Shown here piece by piece: positions 35,321 through 46,300 of a DNA stretch of 64,000 nt. This DNA is from Cladochytrium replicatum (lineage: Eukaryota > Chytridiomycota > Chytridiomycetes > Cladochytriales > Cladochytriaceae). The DNA lies in contig JAHLKD010000104.1 in the NCBI GenBank assembly GCA_025526935.1, forward strand, positions 1 to 64,000, read 5' to 3'. Numbering within the stretch: position 1 is the stretch's first letter; the number at the start of each line of letters is the position of its first letter. Under the pieces are notes generated by a model. That model had not been told where the DNA came from and made no database searches. It was given only the letters and a program-made list of their open reading frames with translations. A program made the translations under genes and the position numbers.

Positions 35321-35376
35321 TGTGAGTTCTACAGCGTAACACGGCAGTCAGCACAGCCCACAGTCGCCCATCCGGC
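35321..35376. promoter_or_regulatory. Very short divergent promoter region (56 bases)
   Basis: Lies between the start codons of the ATP synthase k-like gene (minus) and the Vma12 gene (plus). Confidence 0.45.
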
Positions 35377-36191
35377 ATGCTCCGGTTTTGGGACTCACCT
35401 TTTCAGCAGGTTGAAAATCACGTGTGGCGAATGGTTGCCAGCAACTTGAAAATCGCACCAGGGGATAATCTGAGGGAGGCGATCGACGAGGGTAAAAGAC
35501 TATGCACGGAATCGAGCGCACTCGGAACCAAGCTAGCTGAGCTACAGAACGATGGGGATGCTCGGCAGAGCTGCGTTCCACACGACACGGTGATTCAGCT
35601 GTCCACATTTCTGACACAATGTTTGAACTCCCTTTCCCAAAACTGAAGCTTTGCTTATTTTTATATTAGCCACAGGAGACAGAGAGAAGTACCGCCTACA
35701 CAGCCTACTTAAAGGGAGCAGGCTTACATTGGATAGCCCACCTCCAAGAAAGAAGGTAATATCTCAATTTATTTTTTGGTCCAAGCTCATTGTGTTCTAC
35801 AGAGCCCAGAACTCCTTAAAATTCTTGATGATGTGAAAGCGGAACTTGGGAAGAAGGAGTATGAGTCAATGGTGCAAGGTCTGACAAAGAAGGGCAGAGT
35901 GGTGTTGGAACCTGAAGATTCTGCTGCTCTCAAAGAAGTGTCAAAAGTAGCAACAACGCTCATCAACATGGGGTTTTCAGTATTCGGTGTGGTAGTGGCA
36001 GTATTTTACTTTGGTGACTCAATCACAACAGATGTGTCAATGGTAAGTTACAACCTTGTCGACACAACCAATCCATTTCTAATATATCAATATTCCTTTA
36101 GAAGACTTTGATTGCTGTTGCATCAGCCTTGATTGTGGTTATTGCTGAGGCATTTGTGCTCACACGTTACGTGTTGATTCCTGAATCTTAA
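35377..36191 (+). CDS. Vma12/TMEM199-type V-ATPase assembly factor
   Basis: ER membrane protein needed to assemble the V0 sector of the vacuolar H+-ATPase. The N-terminal helical part (NLREAIDEGKRLCTESSAL, VIQLSTFLTQCLNSL) leads to the conserved core YRLHSLLKGSRLTLDSPPP, spliced to SPELLKILDDVKAELGKKEY and SMVQGLTKKG. Two C-terminal membrane helices follow (VATTLINMGFSVFGVVVAVF and LIAVASALIVVIAEAFVLTR), ending YVLIPES and TAA at 36189-36191. The motif LLkGS.......PP...PEL...L..v...l...EY and the paired helices are the family signature. The exact start codon is uncertain. Confidence 0.85.
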
Positions 36192-36607
36192 AAAGCTCAG
36201 GCAAAAAACATTTTGATTGTAGATATTTTGTTGCTTCATTCTTGCAATATAATCAATTGAAAGTTTTGACCATCACTATCGATGGGTTGTTATATTGTGA
36301 CACAGCTTGAATACTGGAACAAATGAGCTGTGCATTATCACATGTAGACTACAGGACAAAACAAAGTTTAGACAACACCTCGAACTGTGTCGGAGAGAGT
36401 CCTTGCCAGGTTTCTTCGCGCTTAATTCTATCATACTTGGTAACAACACCAACAAATATTTTTGCTGAAGGCACAGCTTATCCAGGCTAACTTTGGGTAC
36501 ATTTCTCTGAATAGAATCGATATGTGCTGGATAATTGATGATGATAGTGTCTAGGTCTATACTTTCTGGGAGCCTGATTGCCATTGTGTCTGGGTCAACA
36601 CTTAAGT

Positions 36608-36745
36608 TGTCTCTGAGAATATCGTCAAACACTACATATATAAGACTTGCTAGTGTCTCTGAGAATATCGTCAAACACTACATATATAAGACTTGCTAGC
36701 GTCTCTGAGAATATCGTCAAACACTACATATATAAGACTTGCTAG
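36608..36745. repeat. Tandem repeat, 3 x 46 bases
   Basis: Three head-to-tail copies at 36608-36653, 36654-36699 and 36700-36745, identical except for one T/C difference at the first base of the third copy. The period is not a multiple of three, so it does not encode a protein repeat. Each copy contains ACTACATATATAAG. Confidence 0.95.
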
Positions 36746-37536
36746 TGTAAGGAAAGTATTTATCATACCTTCCTAGAATCATGCTGCTACACCACACCCA
36801 ATGGGTTTTCTTGATGCTTTGCCTTCAATTGGCTGGACGCAGCCTTCCAAGTTTATGTGGCGTTGCTGGTGCCTCTTTGTGGGCATTATTGGGGCCTATT
36901 TATGTGTCAACAATTTTTACACAAGGCCCCCAAGCCCTCATATGCTGTCCGCCTTACGTCCTCCCGTCTGGCAGATTTTGGTCCGTATGGCGAACTGTAG
37001 AATCGGTTCTGAGCTGCTTGATGGTTGTGTACAAGCTCTCTTGATTTGTTAAATCTCCCGCTTGGAGTTTTGACGGCAATGCAGCATCCAACTAGATACA
37101 GCAATGGGATCATCCATTGCCTATAAAGCTGAATATCTTATTGACCAAGTGTCCTCAGTACAAGGCAACAGTCACAAAGCATCTGCAGGTAGCCTGGCCT
37201 ATGCACTATTATAGCGCGATTTGCAAATTCCATTAACTTCAAACACATTCGTGCATATTTTCTGTTAGAACCTTAGTAATTCTTCGACCACAGCAAAGCT
37301 TCATGATCTACAACAATTGAGGAATGGAAATCCCCATACAGGAAGCTGGCACTTTCGGCACTTTCCAGTAAGGATCAGTGGGTTTTCAGGTCTTTCGAGT
37401 CAGGTCCAGGTCCATTGACCAGTGTACCTGATCTGATAGTCAGGTTTTCAGGAGAATATGAAGCAAAACCTTTATCAGGTCAAGATTCAAACCTGAGTAA
37501 AACCTGATGTGATAAGACAGCTAAAAGGAAGCTATT

Positions 37537-37745
37537 GTCTTTCTGTCCACACGGACACTTTCCAAGAAGACGCAATATGGGTTTTGTATTAAACAATTTC
37601 TATCACAACAGACATCAAAATGTATTCTCTCCACCCGGACACTTTCCAAGAAGTCACAACGGAGAAACAAACAATTTCTACCACAACAGACCTCGAGAGC
37701 TGTGCTTTCTGTCCACCTGGACACTTCAAGTCCATAACATTCCAG
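37537..37745. repeat. Diverged tandem repeats of about 80-85 bases
   Basis: CGGACACTTTCCAAGAAG occurs at two positions and again as TGGACACTTCAAG. AACAATTTCTAYCACAACAG (Y = T or C) occurs twice, in the same order and spacing. On the minus strand it reads as Cys-containing peptide repeats (LESVRVER, DVCCDRNCL/EVCCGRNCL) in an open frame of 116 codons, whose coding status is unknown. Confidence 0.75.
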
Positions 37746-38800
37746 CACATCACAACAAAAATGGACGCTGCCTTTGTTAAACGAAAGCGTAACTAAGCCG
37801 ACGCAACCCAAAGACTGGTGGACAGCCATCTGCTTGACACATGGAAGCGAAGTCTGCCAGCCCCCCCCCAAATTTCAGAGGCGTCCAATGAGGGAAACAG
37901 CATGCAGGACAACCGCAGTTTGAAGCTCCATTAGTGATGGCTTGGAAATAGTTGTTGAGGGAAACTCCAATTAGAACTGTCGAGTCTTTGTTTCTTTCAT
38001 AAAAAGTTTTCCTTGTTTGTTTTTGTTCTTTCAAAAGAAAAGTTCAACTGAGGATGTCAAAAAGACGCGAGTCCAATCTCGAAATTGATCTCGTGACTTC
38101 ACATTCTAGGATTAGTGGCTTACCCACCACAGTATGTTTGTGCTGAGAATTGGGCTTCACTTGATGCTTTTATTTGTGGATTTCATATTCGTGGACAGAA
38201 ACATTAAGCTGGCGCTCCGGAACTTTCCAGACAACAGCAGGCTGGGAGGGACTTACCAAATGAGGAAGGAGAGCGGCGCTGCTGACGTGGCCAGGACAAA
38301 TTAAGGGAGGCTTTGTTGGGAAAATGAGAACCTATAAAAGGAGTGAGTCTTAAGCTTCCAATAGATAGTGAACAAGTACCTCTTATCATTGATCTTATCT
38401 GCATCCCAAGAAACTCCATAAGAGGTTGGGTCCAAAAAACCTGTTTGATTAAGTCCGTGAGGTTAACATCTTCCATCAGGGAGTAGTTAGCCATGCGAAT
38501 GTTGTAGGCGGCAGTCACAGAGTTGCATCGACTGATGGAATTTTGAGCAGGCAGTTGAACATTTTCCATCATAGTTGCAGATCTTTTCTCGATGGGATTG
38601 AGCTGATTGCCAGAGCCAAGTTATCCGCAAGTGCCACACGCTGCATCACAAGAGCGTTGTTCTCAACTTCAAGCTGTATGAGCAATAATGCTGATTCGAC
38701 GCACTTGGGACTGCGATCCAGCCTGATTGATAAAAACCTGAAGGTTTGGTGTGATTGAATATTGATTGTACTTGTAATGACACTTGGAACTTGTAGCCAA

Positions 38801-38873
38801 GTTCCAGTAGCTCAGTGGTTAGAGCAGCTTTATGCAAAGCTGAAGGTCAGGGATTCAAGTCCCCTCTGCAGAC
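38801..38873 (+). other. Degenerate tRNA-like sequence (possible SINE head)
   Basis: TAGCTCAGTGG at 38808-38818 is a perfect pol III A box in D-arm context (AGCTCAGTGGTTAGAGC). A B-box-like GGATTCAAGTCCC follows at 38851-38863 with correct spacing. Between them is a perfect hairpin (CAGCTTT/AAAGCTG, 38825-38842) around ATGC. The acceptor ends do not pair, the anticodon loop is the wrong size and the T loop has an extra base, so this is not a working tRNA gene. A tRNA-derived SINE or tRNA pseudogene fits best. Confidence 0.6.
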
Positions 38874-39242
38874 TCTCCAGCTTACGCTCTTGCAGCCCGA
38901 TCCTGATACCTCGACAATGTCGACATAAAATGCGTAAAGTAATCGAAACTGGTAACAAGTAATTCTGAGTGTTCAGGGAAGTGTTTGCGTATCCGGCAAT
39001 ACTTTCCTGAGTGAACACACGAAAAGGCCCAAAAAGGTAGGTAATTCGACCGGTTAAAAACCAAGGGCTTCTTGTAGCAGTAGTAAGGCGTTTTTAGCTG
39101 TGTTGTAGCTACCACAAAAGCTCCAGGTTCTGTCTCTTGGCCGAGTTGAATATGGGGTGATGACAATGCAAAATTCCCTTGTTATAGAAAAGCTCTCTGT
39201 GGCAAATACAAATCAAGGCTGGTAAAAGCCTACCAAGGAAGA

Positions 39243-39334
39243 CTGTGGTGTTTGAGTGTTCGGTAGATGGTTCCACTGTCTCCTATATCTATACCTGTGG
39301 TGTGTGAGTATTTGGTTGATGGTTCCACTGTCTC
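39243..39334. repeat. Pair of 40-base direct repeats
   Basis: 39243-39282 and 39295-39334 both begin CTGTGGTGT and end GATGGTTCCACTGTCTC, with a few mismatches between. Confidence 0.85.
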
Positions 39335-39345
39335 AAGGAATCAAA

Positions 39346-39365
39346 ACACACACACACACACACAC
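39346..39365. repeat. (CA)n microsatellite
   Basis: About ten CA units, followed by a second short CACACACACA run near 39387. Confidence 0.9.
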
Positions 39366-40306
39366 TAAATTCCACACATTTTCCCACACACACACATAAA
39401 CAAACAATATGATGAAACATATGAACAGACAGTGCAATACATGACCCCAGTAGAGCACAAAAACCTCTCAAGCCCAAGAGATAAAACCATTGCCAGAAAT
39501 CAATGATCAAACTCTCGAAAGTCACTCAGAATTTAACAATCACGTTCGAACTGAGTTGCCCTACTCCTACTACGCCGATTCACCACAGTATTCTACAATA
39601 AACAACTTCCTCGCTCCCAACATGTCAACTGTGACTTTCAACTTCTCACTTTCTTTGCCCTCTCTTGCCAACACAATAACACAAATGGAATTGAAGTGAC
39701 AGCTAAATTTAAGGAGACTTGATGTGAAAGTAAACTGGCGCTGAAGTGTTGGCATTGTCGTGTGCTATACAATCACACTCTTTGGTGATACTGCATCCTT
39801 AATTATCAGTAAACAATTAAGCACATCTCCTAATAGCAGCAGAGTAATATCTTGTTTATGCCAATCCTGCACAGAGCCTCTTGGAGATAAACTCTCCATC
39901 CTCAAAGTCAAATATCTGTGTTGCAGCATCACACTTAAAAGTAGGTACAAACTTTTGGGAAAATGTAAACTGATCAATCAGCTCAACAAACAGACACTAC
40001 ACTAAATCAGACCTCATGTAAATATTCTATGTATTGAAATATGTACTATTTTTGTGATTAACAGATGTAAAGAGACTAGAAAGAAACCAAACTTGCTTGT
40101 ACTTTCTTGTGTATCGTAGAATGTTCTTATGCTCGCTTATACACATAAAGATATTGTGAGCATCAAGTTATTCTGTATATGTTTCACACTTAAGTCTTCA
40201 AATTGTCTCCTTTTGGGATTAAGCAAGTCATGTAGAGAAGTTTACATAGTGGAAGGAATGCAACAAAAGCACAAGTAAATTGTACACAAAAGAGTCTATT
40301 GAAAGA

Positions 40307-43300
40307 TTATATAGTGGTTGCTTGATTGTTGTAGGGCTGAAGTAAAGAGCTATTTGTCTGCATCAGAGTGTAGAGATCCTGGGTAAATAGTTGCCTTGCT
40401 TTTGCCATTGCATGTTGGATTCTTTCGTCCAGTATTTTGGTTAGTTGTGCCTCTTGGTCTATATCTGCGTTTACAGTTTTCAGACTCATTGCTCTATTTA
40501 TTGGGAAGAAACTGTAATCCTGCATTTCAAGCATCTCTGAAACATATGATTCATGAGATGTATACTCTGTTGGATCTTTAATTTGCAGATGAACAATGAA
40601 AAACAAGTAATGCATCAAGTTATGCTCCTTCTTGAGATGGTGAGCAAAAGAAACTGCATTTCTGTCAAATTCACTGGCATTAATGGAGCATACAAAACAA
40701 GTTGATTTAAGGTCATTAAGAATAGATTGATGTTCTTCTCTCAATTGACCAAATGTATCAAATATGATACCCTAAAATATTTGTTAGGACAGGTATCTTG
40801 AGTTGCAAATTGACTTACAAAAATAACATTCAATAGGAAAATAATCACTATAAGAAAGAACGACAAATCTAATGCCACTCTCGCAGCATAGGATTCTTTA
40901 TTACTGTCATGGACTTCTAATAAGTCTCCAATACCACCACCAGCACGGATTCTGAAAGATACTTTAGCATAAAAGAGTACAAAAAGAGAAGGATATTGAA
41001 ACCACTTACCCGTGACTCAGAATTGTAATGAAACATTCGGAAAGAGAGTTGCAATATAATCCCTTTTGGTTATCAAACTTTGTGTGAAAGAAGTTGAAAG
41101 AAACAACAGCATAAAGATATATAATAATGAGACCTAAAATAGCCTTTCATGTGGATTGAATAAGAGGTGCAGAGAGTTAGAATGTAGCTTACCGTTTTGA
41201 ATAGGGAGGTTTTGTTTAACGTCACAGACTGAATAACTCCATGAAGAACAGCATCACGGAAAACGAAGTCTAACAAATGAATAGAATAAATTGCAGGATA
41301 TATCAATCCACTGATAGATAGAGCTGCCATTGAAATAAAGTAGGCAAGTCTGAGATCATGACTTGCATAATTGAATAGCTCAAAAGCTCTCAAAGTTAGC
41401 CTGTGTCGAAGAAAGCTTTGGTAAGCTGAAGTAATTGTGAAACATAATTCTGAGTTAGATTCTATTTGACTGTCTGCAACACCCAAAACGCTGTCTGATA
41501 AGACACTTGTTGATGATTGAACAGTATTTCTGTGCTTCAGTCTATCATGTCTTTTAGATTGATGTTCAATTTTAAATTGATGCATAGATAGAGGAAGTTG
41601 CACATTAATAAATTCAAGTGTTGAGAAAATCCAAAAGCAAAAGTGCAGTAGGCACATATTTTTTTGAAAAATGAATATCCTGTAATGGCAGCTTTTCATT
41701 GTTTCTAATGTATTGCACATTAAATTGATCAAGTTGATAATAATGGCAACAGCGTACGCTGACTTCCACCATACTGCTCTATTTCGTGCCAAAATAGTCA
41801 GCCACTTATTTTTGGCAACGCGTGCCTGATTGTGCAACTCATGGTTCATAACAGCACTGTGGATAACAAAATCCTAAATATAATCTCCATTAGTGTAATT
41901 TACTGACAGTAATGACTAATCTTTACTTGAATCTTCTCTTGTGGAGTATTCCTCAACTTTGACCAAAGGAATTTTTCAATTGTATCTGCAGGCATATACT
42001 TACAAACTTCTGGAATAGGGAATAACACACGATGGAGTGTTCGATCATTTGACTTTGGGACTGTTTTCAGAATCTCTATTTGGCCAATTCTCTTTTGGAA
42101 GTATTCAAAAGGAGAATATCTACACCATTTGTTTTGTTGTACTTCATCCATTATGGGCAAGAGAGTGAGAATTAGCATTGAAATGAGATAACCACACTCA
42201 AGGCAATTTGTTTCACTTTCTTGATCATAGTCCACCAAATTTTCTTTCTTGCATTGGCGATAGTTATCAATCTCAGAGCTTAAAAGTTTTGGAGAATTTT
42301 AGGTTTAGAAGGGAATGAATAATGTGTACCTACAGTATTTTTGCAAGTGCATCAAAATCTAATGTTGCATTGATCTCTTTAAGCATAATGAGAGTCTCTT
42401 CAGAATCATCTTCAATCAATGAAAGTAGACATAGAACTGCGTGACCTTTAACTCTCATGCTGCTTTCATATGGGACACTGGTGCAAGCATTTCTCAATAT
42501 TGAATTAACTGGATATATTATCTTAAAACCAAAAATATCCAACTGATTTGCAGAGCATCCCTAAATAGCAATCAATCATTATTTTTTGGAAGAATGTGGT
42601 GTTGAAATACCTGCGACAAGTCAACTAGAGTATCAAACACTTGAATAATTAGTGTTATATTTTCTGAGTTAAGAATTGGCACTACTGTTTGCAGATACTC
42701 AACACAGTCTTTCACAAGATTAAACCTATTAAAATTGAATTGACAAAACACTTCAAAACCAATTTGACACATACGATTTTAAGTTATCAGGCTGATTACG
42801 CACTATTAACTTCATTTCAGCAATTTCAACCTGTTCAGATATTTGAAATTACCGTAGTCTTGTAATCCTATATTATGCCCCTCAACAATCAGTTGAATGA
42901 GGCGCATAACATCATTTGTTCTGCTGTATTCTGAGTTCATTATATCACTTCACTTCAGTGAGTATGGCTGCAAGTAATGAAATCAAGCTCCATACTTACT
43001 TTACTTTCTGGTCCAGAACATTGTGATTACTGAGTAGAAGTCTTCTTTTGGTATGTGAAATAACTTCAATTGACTTATGCAATTGTGCATGAAGACAAAA
43101 GAAAAATCTCTCTTCTCTTAAGTAGAAATTAAGTTTATTATCTTCCTTAATTTATCTGCTCATATGATATACCTTGTCCCTAGCCAGAACTCTTCCAGAG
43201 TATCTTGAACTTGTTTATTACCACCATTCAAAAGAGCAATCAATAACTTTAGAGCTGATGTCATAATTTCAGGCCTGTTGCTTGTGAGGAGCCTCTCTGC

Positions 43301-46300
43301 CATCAATGTGCAGCCTAATCTTGAAAGTTCATTCTGTATTGAAGATTTCTTCACTTCTAAACGGCTCCACAGTTCTGGCTCTTTAGACCTCGAACATTCC
43401 TCCAATTGTTCAATAACATCATGCACAATCCTTCTTAAAATTTCGATTGATTGAATAACAAGCTGGTGAGCAGTTTTCCCTTTAAGGAATCAATTAATCT
43501 TCGTTAATTAGTTTGGGTCATAAATATACCATCTAATCGCACTGGTCTCATATTAACAACATGATTTAAGTAAGAAATTAGCTGCTGTGAAGGAATATTT
43601 TTGATATCTCTCTCTCTGAAAGGTTTTGAGGTGTCAATTTGAAATATCTCAACTGAAAAGAAAATGAATCATTCCTAAAAGTGGAGTTGACTACTTACCT
43701 AATCCAAGAAGTTCAATTTCTGGAAACAAAATTAGATTCAAAAGTTGATGGTTATGAAAAAACTATAACCTTTCAATTGCAAAACAAATTTGTCACAGTT
43801 GATAAAAGAATTAATAAAATTTGATAAAGCAGTATTATATTGATCCCAAATTGAGATGGTTTTACTGGATGTTTCATTTGGAGACACAACTACTCTGAGC
43901 TTAGGTAAGTTTTCCCACAAATCATTAAGTGTAAATTTTTCTGAAAATTCTTGGCTGTTCTCATAATTTGAGACAGTGTCTTGGTTGTTGTTCTCAGAAT
44001 TTGAGACAGTGAGAGCTGGCAAGATGCATTCCAAGGCAGATTGTACCGCATCTACTAAAGCAGACGACCAGTATGAGCTCAAAAGTGAGCCATTTTCTCC
44101 AAAAATAGTCTTCGCAAATAAATCAGACTGTGGTGAAGACAGATTCTGGCAAAACATGTTTACCAGACCTTTAAGCTGTGAAAATAATGAGTAGAATGAC
44201 AAATACTGAACTGACATATCTGACAAAGAATGAAGCTTATCAGATGATCGCTGAAGAAGTTGAAACAGTGAAGTTAAAAGTGGAAATATTCCAGATAGCA
44301 TGTACATTTGGTCTCCATTATTCCATTTTTTTGCTGCAATTATAATAGGATCTGTATTTCCACCTCTCCCTCTTAATTTCAGCTTCGAAATCTGTGAGAT
44401 TTGGCCACATTGTTGAATATCCGCAATGATTTTATGTATTAATGTGTCCAATTCTTGGCTCTGCAATCTGGATAGAGTAAGTCTTTTATTTTCCAGAATT
44501 GCTTTGATTAATTGCAAAGCATTTGTTTTTAGTTGAACAGAGTTGCTTTCAACAAAAGTTGAAATAATTAAATCTAAACTTATCCAGCTGTTTACAAGCT
44601 GTAAAATTAATATGTCAGTTTATACTACTCACTTTTGGAAGCATCATACCACTTTTGTGTTTTCGTCAATTGTCACAATACATTCACTGATAACATACAG
44701 TAATTCAGCGATAGGAGCATTTTCAATTGGTTTTGGAAATGAATTTTGATTAGGAGCATCATCTTTCATTATACTAAATATATCAAAACCAACTGGAAAT
44801 ACTAAAGACTCTAGTGGTTTTGACCTATCTGTCAGTACTTTCAAATTTAAAGTACCAACTTCATTTACTGTGACATGTTGAAAAGGAGGGTTTTCAACAT
44901 TTTTTTGCATAGAAGGAGTGCGTGACCTCGATAATTTCGGTGATTTTGATGAGTCTTTTGTGTTTAATGCATTTACAGCATCTTGTGGTAAAAAGATTGA
45001 TTTATTCTCCAAAAGGAAGCTGATTATCTTGTTGTGTAGAACTTTCTGTATGTCAGAACTCTGATTTCTGAGCAATATATATAATACCACAAAGTATGGT
45101 GGGATGAGTGAAACAGAGTATCCTAAAAATGTATCAATATGATCAAGTGCAATTCTGGTCAAAATTGCAGGTGATCCTGCAATAATGAGAATAAAGTATT
45201 TTAAACTTCTTTCTAAAGCTGCACTACTTAATCCCATCTTGAATGGATCAAGTGCCACAATAACTGTATCAATATTTTCTAAAAGATATTGTTGATTGCT
45301 TTCGTTTTCGTGGCAAAAGGCATATAAGAATCCAAAAATTGCTACATATTTTGACTCAACAAATGACGCATATGAGTTCATGGGTGCATTCTGTCTGACA
45401 TTTTGACCTATAACTTTTTTGTGACTTTGATACTGCACACATGTATTTACTTGCTCCAGAAACCTCAGCACATACTTTGCAACATGAATTTCTAACAGAA
45501 TTTTTTGTGCTGTCTGGTCAGTGTCCTGAACTGTTCGAGTTAAACAAAAAGGATATTCTAGCAGCTGACGTATTGCAGCATCACCAGATAAAGATGCATT
45601 TGTCACACAAATATCTGCACAATCATCAATAATCTACGTTTTTGTTCAGCAAAGTCATCTAAAAATATATTTGACACACCTTTTCAAATTCATCACTCAA
45701 TTGAAAGACAATGCTATTTTGATGGTCAAACGGCCGTAAGGAGCTGAACAAATAGAGCTCAGTTGCAATTGAAATTGTACCTAGTCTTCTGGCAAGGTCA
45801 AATACTCTTTTATACTTGTCATTCCAATATTCTTCATCAAAGATAATAGAAGCTGATGCACAAACAAGTGAGCTTTGGGTAAGTGAGAAACAATCGTGAA
45901 GAAGCTGAATTGCGAAATGCTTCAGATTGAGTCTATCATACTTGAGCAGATCTACAAGGATTGACTTCAGCTTTGAAACAAATCTTGCATCTATTTCCAA
46001 ACTTTTGCTATAGTTGAATGCAAACTCTCTATTTTGAACAGCACTATTTTGGAAAGAGGAGATGTTGATGTTTTCACTCCCAAGATGGAACATCAAGCTA
46101 GCAGCAATGTATTCTCTGACACTAGAAATGCAGTTGCTATTGAAACAATCTAAATTCAACTCTGTTTGGCCTGCAGGCTGCATCCATAGATGTCTTGTAC
46201 TTTTCCATATGCTTTGTTGTAAGTCAAGATTAGAGAAGTCAATTCGCATCTGGAGGAACATTTTGATTATCTGACAACATTCAATCTTCCCATCATTAAG

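Larger units (their letters stand above)
36192..40306. other. Gene-poor repeat-rich island (about 4.1 kb)
   Basis: Between Vma12 and the end of the IP3R-type gene no gene can be supported. It holds a 46-base tandem triplication, diverged ~80-base repeats, a CAGGT/ACCTG-rich patch (37378-37510), a tRNA-like element, paired 40-base direct repeats and a CA microsatellite. A minus frame at 38204-38572 (starting MMENVQLPAQNSISRC) and minus frames at 36276-36674 and 37521-37871 are open but unrecognised. This looks like degraded mobile or satellite-like DNA. Confidence 0.6.

Noticed and set aside
36780-37113. Possible transposase fragment (frames starting MGFLDALPSIGW and MIPLLYLVGCC)
   Set aside because: No catalytic DDE motif or family signature could be identified in either frame.
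38801-38873. Functional tRNA gene
   Set aside because: Acceptor ends do not pair, the anticodon loop is not seven bases and the T loop is one base too long.
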